Positions 19,549 to 30,430 of a stretch of 64,000 nucleotides of DNA are shown piece by piece. The DNA comes from Narthecium ossifragum. Taxonomy: Eukaryota > Streptophyta > Magnoliopsida > Dioscoreales > Nartheciaceae. Below the pieces are notes generated by a model. The model searched no databases. It saw only the letters and a program-made list of their open reading frames with translations, and had not been told where the DNA came from. The translations under genes were made by a program, and so were the position numbers. Location of the stretch: positions 16,389,588-16,453,587 of the forward strand of contig OY986970.1 in assembly GCA_963920575.1 (NCBI GenBank). The letters run 5' to 3'. Positions within the stretch are counted from its first letter, which is position 1. Each line of letters begins with the position of its first letter.

Positions 19549-21228
19549 TTAATATCTAGGTGCCCAAAATTTCTTAGCATTAGCATGCCTCATTAGATAA
19601 CAACTAGGTGCAATGTGACCTACTTTGCAACAATAGTGACATATAGGGGCTTGTGCTATCTTAGGAGGATGAGAAGAAGCTTTAACAAAGTTAGTCTTCT
19701 TTTGGTTGTTCACCTTTCTAGGGTTGTAGCCAATTCCTTCATTGTTTAAGGAGTTCCTTTGGCTATCAAGGATCTCATCTAACTTGTCTCTACTCTTCAC
19801 GAATTTAGCTATAGTGATTTTTAAGTCATTTACCTCAAGAGTGAGATCTCTCTTAGATTTCCTCAAGAAGATAAGTTCCCTTTGCATATCATAGTTTTTG
19901 TTCTTCAATATGATGAGCTCATATTGAGTGTCCTTGAGTTCATCCTCAACAAGTGTATTACTAGTGTCACTAGAGTTGTTGTCTAGCATGTATTTGTTTT
20001 CATGTTCTAATGTTCCAATCCTATGCATGGCATTTAATTTCTCTTCTTCTACTTTCTTCATGTCCTTACATGTAGCATAGTATTTCTTTTTAAGGACTTT
20101 GAAGTCATTAGCTAAAGCATGATAAGCATCAAAAAGTACTTCAAATGCAAGCTCATCATCTACCTCATTTTCTTCTTCTTTCTCATCTCCATGTCCCATT
20201 AAGCATATGTTGGCCACCTCTTGTTCTTCTTCATCGGATGAGGTCTCCACATCACTTTCTCCCCAAGTAGCCATCATTGTCTTCTTTTTCTTGAACTCCT
20301 TCTTTGTTGGCTTCTTGAGTTGAGAGCAATCGGACTTGTAGTGTCCGGGTTTTCTACACTCATAACATATGATTTCATTTGAGTTAGAAGAGATAGGATT
20401 ATACTTTTCACCTTTGAAGAATTGTTTCTTGAAGAATTTCTTTCCTCCTTGGCGCTTGAAGATCTTTTGTATTCTTCTTGATATCATCGCCAACTCCACA
20501 TCGTCATCTCCTTCACTTGAATCGGATGAGTCTTTGCTAGATGACTTGAAGGCAACCGTCTTCTTCTTTTTATCTCCCTCTTCGTTGCTTCTCTTCAAGT
20601 TCATCTCATAGGTCATGAGGGAACCCATGAGCTTATCTAGTGACAATTTGGATAGATCCTTGGCTTCTTCGATCGCTGTCACTTTAGGATCTCAAGACTT
20701 AGGTAGACACCTAAGAATCTTTCTCACAATCTCATCGTTAGCACAAATTCTTCCAAGAGATTCAAGCACATTTAATATGTTAGTAAATCTTGTGAACATC
20801 TCACTAATGGTTTCATCATTCTTCATGCAAAATAGTTCATACTCATGGACAAGCATACTTAGTTTAGACTCTTTAACCCGGCTAGTTCCCTCATACGTAA
20901 CCTCAAGTTTTTACTATATTTCTTTAGCCGATTTGCATCCGGAAACTCTATTAAACTCATTAGAACTAAGAGCTCAAAATAAGTAGTTTTTGGCCTTGGC
21001 ATTGATTTGGAGGCTCCTTAAGTCAGCTGGGGTATACTCACTTTTAGTTTTTGAAACTTCCTTTCCCTCAATGATCTTCATGGGGATAATGGGTCCATCC
21101 TCTATCATCATCCAAGCCTCATAGTCCATAGACTAGATGAATATTTCCGTCTTGGTTTTCCAGTAAGTATAATTCGATCCATTGAAATATGGTGGCCTAT
21201 TTGTAGCTTGTCCCTCTATGTTTTTCAT
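19549..21228 (-). pseudogene. Copia B gag
   Basis: The start ATG is at 21228 (minus), just after the PBS. The N-terminal part (20683-21228) carries several stops (for example in the EIW..KLEVTYEG block). The rest (19549-20682) is open for 377 codons. It has CCHC knuckle 1 CYECRKPGHYKSDC at 20326-20367, an acidic stretch with DVETSSDEEEQEV, a coiled-coil-like Glu/Lys region, and CCHC knuckle 2 CHYCCKVGHIAPSC near the end. Two knuckles and large size fit Sirevirus gag. Confidence 0.93.
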
Positions 21229-21278
21229 CTCTAAATAGGATCCTCTAAGGGCTATTACACCACTAAAATAGAGACCTA

Positions 21279-21290
21279 GCTCTGATACCA
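21279..21290 (-). promoter_or_regulatory. Copia B primer-binding site (initiator tRNA-Met)
   Basis: TGGTATCAGAGC on the minus strand, two bases inside the LTR boundary at 21293. It is identical to the copia A site. Confidence 0.93.
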
Positions 21291-21292
21291 AT

Positions 21293-22460
21293 TGAAGGTC
21301 CAAGAGGGGGGGTGAATTGGACTCTTTTCAAAAATCTAGATTAATGGAAAAACCAGGTAGGAGAGAACTAATACCTTAAATGCTTGTAGATGGAATGAAA
21401 CTAAAGCAAAATAGCATGCAAGAATAATATCAAGAAGGTTAGAGAGATGGCACCGATTTTATAGTGGTTCGACCCAACTCTTGGTCTACGTCTACTTCTC
21501 TCAAGGCTCCCCTTGAGATTCCACTACTTGCAAATCCCTTACAAGCTTTTCCTCTAAGCTTCCTGGTGCTTGGTGACCCTACACTCATAGCCACTTGCTG
21601 TTGAATAACTCTCAAAGTACCTCTTCACACTTGAAGAAGGTTTACAAAGGTTGTAGCACAAAAGAGAATAAGTAGAAAACTTTTCTAAGACTTGCCCAGA
21701 TGATCTCAATAATAATGATAAAAGTTTTGGCAAGTTTACATCAAGGAACTACTTATATTTGGGCTTCAATCAGCTCAACAAGGAGCTCCAACGGCTCTCT
21801 GCAACTCTCCAACGGCTAGTTTTTTACTCTGCGCGTTGTTGGGGGTCGCTCGTCACGTATAAAAACTCAGCCTTTGCGCTCGACGGTCGATCCATGCATC
21901 GTCTATCACTCTCACAGTCGACCGTGATATCGACCGTCACATCATCCGTCAGCCTCTGTTAAGAGAATTGCTTCCTAGGGTCGATGCTCGGATCGATCGT
22001 CACTTCTTTACTTTTCTTCATAAATGCGCCACGGTCGACCACCGCATCGACCGTCGCATCGTCCGTCAGGCTCTGTTAAGAAAATGGCTTCCCAGGGTCG
22101 ATGCTCGGATCGACCGTCGCTTCTTCAATTTTCTTCATTAATACGCCACGGTCGACCGCCGCATCGACCGTCGCATCGTCCGTCAGGCTCTGTGAAGAAA
22201 ATGGCTTCCCACGGTCGATGCACCGATCGACAGTTAGCCAACAATGCATATTGCCAAGTAGGGTGCATCCAACGTGCAACCCCACGGTCGATCCATGGAT
22301 CGACCTCACATTCCCACGATCGATCCATGCTTCAACCGTCAGTACAAAACTAACATAAATATTGAATTTAGGATTTCCAATTAAAGGGGTAATAATTATT
22401 AAACATATATTTTATTATTTAATGTATATTGGCATCATCAAAACAAGGTTATGATCAACA
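21293..22460 (-). repeat. Copia B 5' LTR
   Basis: 1168 bp, from TGTTGATCATAACC (minus-strand start at 22460) to GGACCTTCA (21293). The TATA-like AATATAAGTAG lies at about 21752-21763, with the palindrome array upstream of it in LTR sense. CTTTC of the target duplication follows at 22461. Confidence 0.94.
21948..22210. repeat. 117-bp tandem repeats in copia B 5' LTR
   Basis: The marker GTCAG(G/C)CTCTGT recurs at 21948, 22065 and 22182, exactly 117 bp apart. Each unit joins a GGCTTCCCAGGGTCGATG block, a GGATCGACCGTCGC block, an AT-rich spacer and a CACGGTCGACC block. The segment 22028-22103 is the one that aligns with gypsy LTR 623-698. Confidence 0.93.
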
Positions 22461-24560
22461 CTTTCCTCAGGGGAAAGATCGATCATTCATAGGTCGGTTC
22501 GTTTGTCTATAAAACGGATGTAATCTTCTTCCTTGAATCCCTTCTGAAATCCGCGTTTTTGAGCTCAGAGTTGTCAGATTTTGAAGAGATTTGGGATGAT
22601 CCATGGCAGTGCAGCTGGGATTGAAGCTGCTCTAGGCTAGGTAGGGATCCTACCTACGTTTGTTTCCGGTTTTTGTGAGTTTGAGTTGTTTGTGATCTTC
22701 TTTTGCTTAGATCTTGGTGCATGTTGGTTAGTTTGCAGTATTATTACCGGTTTTGGACTCATTGTCCTTCGTACTACTAGATCCCAAGGTTTTGTGGGAT
22801 TTGGTGGAGTTTTCTGACGGTATTTCTCCCTGGAGGTTCGCCGGAGAACAAAACAAGATCGATCTTTCTTGGTGAAAGATCGATCCTTCATTGTTGGTCA
22901 TGCTGAGCCCAAGCATAATCCATCATTTGGTAGCATGGATGCCCTTGTCGAGAGGAGGATCGATCTTCCTGGGAAGCAGGATCGATCTTCCTGGGAGGAA
23001 GGATCGATCTTCCTTGGCGCGACAAGGTGGGTGTCCTCTGTCGCGATGATGACCGATCTTCCTGGGAGGAAGGATCAATCATCTTTGGCCCGACATGGAG
23101 GATGCTCTCTGTCGCGATGATGATCGATGATCGATCTTCCTAGGAGGAAGCATCGATTATCTTGGCTCCACAGGGAAGGAAATTCTCTCTCGCTTGGAAG
23201 ATCGACCTTTTCTTAGGAAAAGATCGATCTTTTGACGACAGAGAGGGATTTTCAATGGTTTTGCCCACGGGGCTTTGTATGTACAGATTTCTTACAGCTT
23301 TATACCTTGTACATATTCTTAAGCATGCTAGCCCCATATTAGGGCTAGTGGTAAACCAGGAGAGTGATGACTCCTGTGATGTTTAGAATAAATGGGTGAA
23401 TAGCCCTACTACTTTCCATAGCCTTGCATGTCGGCATGCGCCGAGGGCCTTTACCTACGTGGTTTGTCTTCTGTTGTTTGCTGGGCTGCTTCCCGATGCA
23501 GGTTGCTTGTGAACTGGCTGGCAGTTGGGGTTGTACCACTATACCAGTTCCAGACCTTAAATACATGTTCACCACCCCGGGGCAGCAGAGTGCCGAGCCC
23601 ATACCTTATTATGCTATCATCACATCCTACTGCATGCTTGACTGCTTATACGTGTATGTTCATCGCACGCATCTCTGTTGTGCATTAGTTGCATATGGTT
23701 AGGGCGTGGGCAATCTGTGGGTCACCGTCCCGAGGCTTGGAAGCTCGGATTTAGCCCTAGGACCTGGGTCGGGTAGTTTGGACCAGGTTTGAATTGTGGG
23801 GTACAGTCAAATTCGATGATAGGGCTAGATGACTGGTAGACGTGTTGCTTGATGATTGTAGAGGTCGTGTCGGCCTCGAGTAGGATTCTGGCGTGTAGCC
23901 TGTGTTCCACTATGATGACTCTTGACTAGAGGGGTTGCCTACTCAGCGGTGCCACTTCCCGCCAGTAGTGTTGGTTCCTGCTTACTTGAGTGTGACCAAT
24001 CATGTGACCAGTTCGTCTGGAAGACCATTATCGTGGACCTCAGGAACACACGGGGGGTTATGGGACCTCTATATACACCCAGGTCTTACTTGAGGGCGAC
24101 AATGTTGCGTTCCCCTCTTCCTTTTGTGTGTCGTAGTGTAGTTCCCTGCTGAGCTTAGTTGCTCACTCCTACCCGGGTTACGTTTTGCAGGTGCAGGCGT
24201 TAGCTCCACTTCGGTGGCCCCTACCAGCCAGTTGGTCGGGGGTGCGGTAGTGCCAGGCGGAGTCTGAGAGGTGGTGATCTTTTACTTGCTTTAAACCATT
24301 TGTTAGTTAGTCTCCTACGGGAGTGTTATATGTTGTATTCGAATCTTCCCCTCTCCGAGGATATGTATATTAATACTTTGGTTTGTAAATCTGTGGTTTG
24401 AGGTTTGTAAAATTATAGTTTTTAATTTGAGGGTGTTTTTGATGAATTCTTAGGGAGACCAATAGGTTAGAGGGAACCCTCGTCAAATTTTTCCGCGTTT
24501 CGTTAGGTTTCGGTTCGCGGCACCTGACCCGGTTGGGCTTTCACGGGTCGGGGTGCGATA
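22461..24560 (+). repeat. G-A 5' LTR, part 2
   Basis: Continues the LTR after copia B: TATA region at about 22507-22516, GATCGATC array at 22855-23240, and the end ...GGTCGGGGTGCGATA at 24560 (GCGACA in the 3' LTR). Many small open frames here are shadows. Confidence 0.93.
22855..23240. repeat. GATCGATC array in G-A 5' LTR
   Basis: About ten copies of GATCGATC(T/C)T or close variants are separated by TTCCTGGGAGGAAG-type spacers, which are themselves near-palindromic. The corresponding array in the 3' LTR is at 29640-30430. Confidence 0.9.
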
Positions 24561-24563
24561 GTT

Positions 24564-24575
24564 TTGTATTAGAGC
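24564..24575 (+). promoter_or_regulatory. G-A primer-binding site, degenerate
   Basis: TGTATTAGAGCA stands where TGGTATCAGAGC is expected, directly after the 5' LTR. Loss of GG and a C-to-T change would weaken pairing with initiator tRNA-Met. Confidence 0.75.
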
Positions 24576-24763
24576 ATAGGTTGCAGATCTCAGGGTTAGG
24601 ATCAGGATCCGGTTGAGTTTGAGCGTGGGATGGGATAGTTCTATGTCTAGAACATCCGTGCATGCTCCTTTTGATGTGTTATGCTTTTTCCACTTTCTAA
24701 TTGTGCTGGTTTTTTTGCGGCTTCTGACGAGTGAATGCTCGTTTGTCGTTGGTGATCGCGCAG

Positions 24764-25790
24764 ATGGTGGGAGTTCGAGACCGGCCTTTGGTTATCAGTC
24801 AGGGCGGGGCACGACGTGGTCGGCCCACCGGACCGAGCAGGGAGGTTCCCGCTAGGGCAGTACGAGCTCGACGGATTGAGCCCACACCAGCGACGGTTTC
24901 AGTTGCACAGGAGGAGACTCTTCTCGCCGAGGAGGGGGTTCTCACTCCGGTCGACGGCCGGGCCGCGGTGGCGGTCATGAAGGATTTTTAGCGGCTGAAC
25001 CCGCCTAGGTTCAGCGGTGAGACTAGAGATTCGACCCGAGCAGACGACTGGCTCTGAGGAGTCACACGTGTGCTCGACGCTCTCTTTGTCGAGGATGACC
25101 GGATCTGGGTCACCCACACGGCATTCCAGTTCGATAGAGATGCTCTTGACTGGTGGTGCACCGCCCATCACACCAGTGGCGGAGAGGAACCGATGTGGGA
25201 GGAGTTCAGAGCGTTGTTCTTGGACGCATACTTCCCGTAGAGTACATGTGACACTCTATCCCGCGAGTACCAGTCCCTTCAGCAGGGTACTCGCTCTGTG
25301 CTGCAGTTTGCCACCTGGTTTACTCACCATGTCTATTTTGCAGGGGCAGTAGCAGCAGATCCGACGGCAGACGTGTTCCTATCGTTTCTAGATGCATGTA
25401 GCAGTTCTGAAGTGCGCCTTGGTAGTGGAGGCACAGTTGCAGGAAGTGTGACGCCGGGCAGTTCCATCGGCTGTCTCTACCAGTACACCACAGAGACCCC
25501 AGTTCAGAGAGGGATTCGACAAAGGTCAGCAGCGGCGTCAGCGACCCTTCCAGCAGCGGTCGCAGCGCCCATAGCAGTTTCGCCCGCCGCTGCCGAGTCT
25601 AGTAGGCCAGTTTCTCCTGACGGCCGGGCAGTCTGGGCAGGCTCCGTCAGAGGGAGGCTAGGATCAGCAGCCTGGTGGTGTGTTAGCCACGTGTTTCTAG
25701 TGTGGGTAGCCGGGACACTTCCGTAGAGACTGTCACCAGCGAGAAGAGCGAGGGGCTATGCCGCAGGGCAGTAGAGGTAGAGGGTTCGGT
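24764..25790 (+). pseudogene. G-A gag
   Basis: Probable start ATG 24764 (MVGVRDRPLVISQGG). The capsid-like part has RLNPPRFSGE, DDWL, WVTHTAFQFDRDALDWW, FLDAYFP and SREYQSLQQGTRSV, spread over several frames with stops at about 24991, 25058 and 25240. The zinc knuckle at 25692-25733 reads CF-stop-CG-stop-PGHFRRDC: the CCHC residues are all kept, but two Gln positions are TAG. Confidence 0.88.
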
Positions 25791-25792
25791 GC

Positions 25793-26420
25793 TTGGCAAG
25801 GGAGCAGTGGTGGGTGCATATCAGGGTCTGGACAGAGTCGCTCCAGAGGAGTGTGTTTGCTCTCCCGGAGTGTGAGCAGCCGGACACCGTGCAGCTTTAC
25901 CAGAATCCAGCGCAGTACCAGAAGGCAGCGGCAGAGCCATCCGTGCTCAGAGGTATCTTTCAGCTTTCTAGTTCCTTAGTAGATGTGCTGATAGACTCTG
26001 GGGCGTCTCATTTCTATATTGCTAGCATGTGTGTGGCATCGTTAGAATTAGAGATGAGTTGGCTAGGGGTGGCACAGTCAGTAGACTCACTAATCGGTGG
26101 AACAGCCAGGGTAGACCGGGTCTGCCGATCTTGTTCTTTGGAGGTTGGAGGCCTCCGTGTCTGTCTAGACCTGCGGGTGCTAGACATGATAGGCGTCGAT
26201 GTGATACTCGGTACGGACTGGTTAGTAGCATACCGAGCTACCATCGATTGTGGTCTCGGAGGGTGGTCGCTTGGACATCCGATGGGACACAGTTTGTGTT
26301 GTTGGGGGATCGGTTCTTAGCCGATTGCTTTGCTTGTGGTGTGGGGAGGCGTGGCAGCGAGCTCTCTGCCTTGTTGGCTAGCCTGTCCCTGGTCGGTTCT
26401 GAGGGAGTTCAGCAGAGCAG
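25793..26420 (+). pseudogene. G-A aspartic protease
   Basis: The active-site motif VLIDSGASHFYIA is encoded at about 25985-26025, followed by [11 protein letters not shown] at about 26190-26225, both typical of Ty3/gypsy proteases. The frame shifts at about 26255-26320 before the linker to RT (TQFVLLGDR, about 26288). Confidence 0.9.
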
Positions 26421-27354
26421 TTTTCCCAAGATCATGTGCGACTTCACCGACGTGTTTCCCGAGGTGTTGATGGAGCTTCCACCGTCCAGAGAGGTCAATT
26501 TTGAGATCGACCTAGTACCAGGTACCGCACCAATCTCTCTCCCAACTTTCAGAATTGCACGAGCAGAGCAGAGTGAGTTGAGGACCCAGCTAGACGAGCT
26601 GACCAGCAGAGGCTTCATCCGTCCCAGCATGTCTCCCTGGGGGGCACCAGTGTTGTTCACAAAGAAGAAGGATGGTACCCTTCGATTTTGCATAGACTAT
26701 AGGCGGCTCAACAGGGTGACGGTGAAGAACACGTATCCGATGCCGAGGATCGACAACCTGTTTGACCAGCTGCGAGGATCTTCCGTGTTCTCGAAGATCG
26801 ATCTCCGCACCAGCTACCACTAGTTGAGGGTTCGGGATTGCGACATCCCGAAGATAGCTTTTCGGACTCGGTACGGCCTGTACGAGTTCATGGTGATGCC
26901 GTTTGGGTTGACGAACACACCAGCAATGTTCATGGATCTCATACAGTGGATCTTCCGGCCTTTCCTAGATCAGTTCGTGATAGTGTTCGTCGACCACATT
27001 CTGATCTACTCCCGGTGAGAGGCAGAGCACGAGCGACACTTGGCGACAGTGTTGCAGTTACTTCAGAAGCATCGCCTATATGCCAAGGCTTCCAAGTGTG
27101 AGTTCTGACTTGCACAGGTGGGATTCCTTGGACACGTGGTGTTGGCAGCAGGGATCTTCCTTGACTCGACCAAGGTCGAGGCAGTGGGACAGTGGCAGAG
27201 ACCGAGGACAGTGCTCTAGGTCCGCAGTTTCCTGGGCCAGGCGGGTTACTACAAGTGGTTCGTGCGGGACTTCTGTAGAGTTGCCGGACCATTGACCAGA
27301 CTGATACAAAAGGCCATTCCGTTCATGTGGGATGATGCTTGTAAGTGAGCTTTT
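26421..27354 (+). pseudogene. G-A reverse transcriptase
   Basis: RT motifs in order: [78 protein letters not shown] (stop next), [15 protein letters not shown] and the catalytic box FVDH (26986-26997). In working gypsy RTs the box is (Y/F)VDD, so the second Asp is His. Further stops lie at 26821, 27016 and about 27106. Confidence 0.92.
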
Positions 27355-27861
27355 GTGGAGCTGAGGACGAGGTTGACCAGTGTGCCGGTGCTGATCATCC
27401 CCGAGCGATGCGTTGGTTACAGTGTCAACTGCGACACCAGCGGTGAGGGTTTGGGGTGTGTCCTCATGCAGGAGGGGCACGTAGTTTCCTATGGTTCTCG
27501 TCAGCTGAAGAACCATGAGAGGAACTACCTGACTCATTACTTGGAGCTAGCAGCGGTGGTCTTCGCTCTTAAGACCTGGTAGCATTACCTCTAGGGCGAG
27601 AAGTTCTCTCTCTTCTCGGACCATAAAAGTTTGAGGCACATTTTCACCCAACGTGACCTCAACCTGAGACAACGACGCTGGATGGAGCTATTGGAGGACT
27701 ACGACTTTGAGTCGTATTACCATACTGGTAAGGCAAACATCGTAGCAGACGCGCTGAGCAGACAGGTGAGAGACACCAGAGCAGCAGTTGCAGGGTTGTC
27801 AGCGCGGCAGTGGCAGGCTTTAGAGACAGCAGGCCAGTTGGGGCTTGAGTTTGAGGATTAG
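27355..27861 (+). pseudogene. G-A RNase H
   Basis: Frame 27355-27582 holds [32 protein letters not shown] and [13 protein letters not shown], then a stop. Frame 27631-27861 holds [20 protein letters not shown] and the conserved ADALSRQ end. Stops at 27580 and about 27592 break it. Confidence 0.9.
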
Positions 27862-27894
27862 GGATCCACTAGCTACCTCTCCACAGCGTAGAGT

Positions 27895-29280
27895 ATGCCA
27901 GCAGTCTTAGCCAGAGTGTCGGAGGCACAGCACAGTGACGCAGAGCTCGAGGAGTTGCGCAAATTGGCGGGTACAGAGGGCGCAGACAGAGACTGGATAG
28001 TATTGTCAGACGGAAGGTTACGGTTCAAAGGTAGATTAGCGGTTCCAGCAGATCCAATTCTACGAGGCGACGTTCTACGAGAGTTCCACCACTCTCGTTT
28101 TGCAGTTCATCCCGGGGGTACCAAGATGTTCCAGGACCTGCGGCGGCAGTTCTGGTGGTGTTGGATGAAGAGGGCAGTGATGGAGTTCGTATCGCGCTGC
28201 CTTACCTGTCAGAAGGTCAAGGCAGATTACCAGCGGACTCTAGGGTTACTTCAACCGCTCTCACTAGCTGAGTGGAAGTGAAAGCACATCACGATGGACT
28301 TTGTGACCGAGCTACCGAGATCTCCTAGAGAGAATGACACGATTTGGATCATCATTGATCGATTGACCAAATCAGCGCATTTCCTACCTATGCGGACGAC
28401 AGAATCGATGGACAGGTTGGGCAGTTTGTACGTCAGAGAGGTGGTCAGACTACACGGAGTTTCAGTTTCTATCGTGTCAGACCGTGACCCCAGGTTCACC
28501 AGCAGGTTCTGGCAAGGTTTTCAGGAGGCAGTTGGCACACTCCTGACTTTCAGTATGATATTTCATTCCTAGACAGACGGGTAGTCAGAGCGGACGATCC
28601 AGATCTTGGAGAACATGCTAAGAGCATGTGTCCTCGACGCCGAAGGCCGGTGGGAGGAGCACGTTCCCTTGGTGGAGTTCACCTACAACAACAGCTACAA
28701 GTCCAGTCTTGCAGTAGCACCTTTCGAGGCGTTGTACGGTAGGCCGTGTCGTTCCCCAGTATGCTCGACAGAGATTGGAGAAGCTTAACTCACCGGTCCA
28801 GACCTTGTCAGGCATTCGTCAGAGAGACTAGTACAGATCAGGCAGAGACTTCTGACAGCTTAGAGCCGGCAGAAGAGTTATGCAGATCAGAGGCAATGAT
28901 CGTTAGAGTTTGCAGTCGGCGACAGGGTGTTCCTGCGAGCATCGCTGTACAGAGGGTCCGTCTGGTTTAGCAGATGTGGCAAGTTGGCGCCAAGGTTCGT
29001 CGAGCCATTTGAGATCCTAGAGAGGATCGGCGAGGTAGCTTACCGCCTAGATCTTCCTCAGCACATGTCAGCTGTGCACCCGAATTTCCACGAGTCGATG
29101 CTGAGGAAGTATCACCCAAACCAGTCTCATGTCGTCAGGGTGGATGACATTGAGCTTGAGGCAGACGCGAGCTTCGTTGAGCAGCCGGTTCGAGTACTTG
29201 ACCGGAGGAATCAGATCTTGCGGAGCAAGACGATTCCCTTGGTCAAGGTACATGGAGGCACAGAGGCACCGAGGAGATGA
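27895..29280 (+). pseudogene. G-A integrase with chromodomain-like tail
   Basis: The zinc finger HHCC motif (FHHSRFAVHPGG ... CLTCQK) is at about 28085-28215. The core has the first Asp in TMDFVTELP (about 28292), the second in VSDRDPRF (about 28470), and the Glu in SERT, with TAG stops on both sides (28570 and 28582). The C-terminal part (28927-29280) reads HMSAVHPNFHESMLRKY and ILRSKTIPLVKV, the Tekay/Del-type end. The integrase is complete in order but has at least five stops. Confidence 0.92.
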
Positions 29281-29432
29281 CCTGGGAGCGCTAGGCTTGC
29301 ATGCAGCAGGAGTTTTCGCAGTTGTTTTCTTCTCGAGGTACCTTTTGTCCTGTCTTCTAGTGTAGTTCTTTCTGTTTTCGAGCCCTACCATTATCGAATC
29401 TAGGGACGAGATTTCCTTTAAGGGTAATAGGA
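29281..29432 (+). other. G-A 3' untranslated region and polypurine tract
   Basis: Between the pol stop and the 3' LTR. The purine-rich AAGGGTAATAGGA lies directly upstream of the LTR start at 29433 and is the likely plus-strand primer site. The same arrangement recurs before the LTR at 45773. Confidence 0.75.
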
Positions 29433-29639
29433 TGTGAGGACCTGTCCCTCTACTCCTGTGGCTCGTTGTAGACCGCAAGGGCAATTTGGTAAATTGTGCA
29501 TTGTCGGTTTGTTTCATACTCGCGTGTACACACACTAACGATATTTGTGTTAGTGTTTGATTAGAAAGGTTAGGTGGACCCGGGATCGACAAATCCGGGC
29601 TTGGGCTTGAATTTTAGCCCAAGTCTAGCTTTTTGCAAC

Positions 29640-30430
29640 TAAGGGATCGATCTTTCATTGCTAGAAGATCGATCTTTTAATGCCAGAAAGTCAAGGCGCA
29701 ATTGTCATGAAGAAATGATCTTTCCTCTGGGGAAAGATCGATCATTCATAGGTCGGTTCGTTTTTCTATAAAACGGATGCAATCTTCTTCCTTGAATCCT
29801 TTTTGAAATCCGCATTCTTGAGCTCTGAGCTACCGGATTTTGAAGAGATTTGGGACGATCCAAGGCCGTGCAGCTGGGATTGAAGCAACTCTAGGCTAGG
29901 TAGGGATCCTACCTACGTTTGTTTTTTGGTTTTTGTGAGTTTGAGTTGTTTGTGACCTTCTTTTGCTTAGATCTTGATGCATTTTGGTTAGTTTGCAGTA
30001 TTATTACCAGATCCCAAGGTTTTCTGGGATGTGGTGGAGTTTTCCGACGGTATTTCTCATCGGAGATTCTCCGGAGAACCCAACAAGATCGATCTTTCTT
30101 TGCGAAAGATTGATCATTCATTGTTGCTCATGTTGAGCCCGAACATGATCGATCATCTGGTGAAGATGATCGATCCTTGTTCCAGGATAGCATGGATGCC
30201 CTTGTCGCGAGGAGGATCGATCATCCTGGGAGGAAGGATCGATCTTCCTTGGCGCGACAAGGAGGGTGTCCTCTATCGCGATGATAATCGATCTTCCTGG
30301 GAGGAAGGATCGATCATCTTTGGCTCGACATGGAGGATGTTGTCTGTCGCGATGATGATCGATCTTCCTGGGAAGGAAACTCTCTGTCGCTTGGAAGATC
30401 GATCTTTTCTTAGGAAAAGATCGATTCTTT
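29640..30430. repeat. GATCGATC array in G-A 3' LTR
   Basis: More than ten GATCGATC motifs occur on both sides of the TATA box. The densest part, 30085-30430, has repeated CTTCCTGGGAGGAAGGATCGATC units. Confidence 0.9.
29766..29773 (+). promoter_or_regulatory. G-A LTR TATA box
   Basis: CTATAAAA in TTTTTCTATAAAACGGA. The same position is CTATAAAA in the 5' LTR (about 22508), the displaced copy (about 15248) and, inverted, the solo LTR (about 8814-8821). It marks the U3/R border region. Confidence 0.75.

Larger units (their letters stand above)
14085..22460 (-). mobile_element. Copia B: Sirevirus-type element with rearranged 3' end
   Basis: A minus-strand copia element in the G-A 5' LTR with exact target duplication CTTTC (14080-14084 and 22461-22465). 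The 5' LTR is 21293-22460 and the other LTR is 14085-15200. Gag and pol are nearly complete (16375-21228). An extra open frame beyond pol (15529-15775) and two gag zinc knuckles fit the Sirevirus lineage. Between the left LTR and the extra frame lies a 328-bp copy of G-A LTR sequence (15201-15528), which does not belong in a copia element. Confidence 0.92.

Noticed and set aside
23424..23702. Cys-rich 86-92 codon frames in the G-A LTR, recurring at 30593-30898
   Set aside because: Present in both LTRs only because the LTRs are copies; no start context, domain or partner, and they fall in LTR non-coding sequence.
25793..26823. Second long frame (26029-26823) as a separate gene
   Set aside because: It is out of frame over the protease and becomes the true RT frame only after about 26288; it is one decayed pol with a frameshift.
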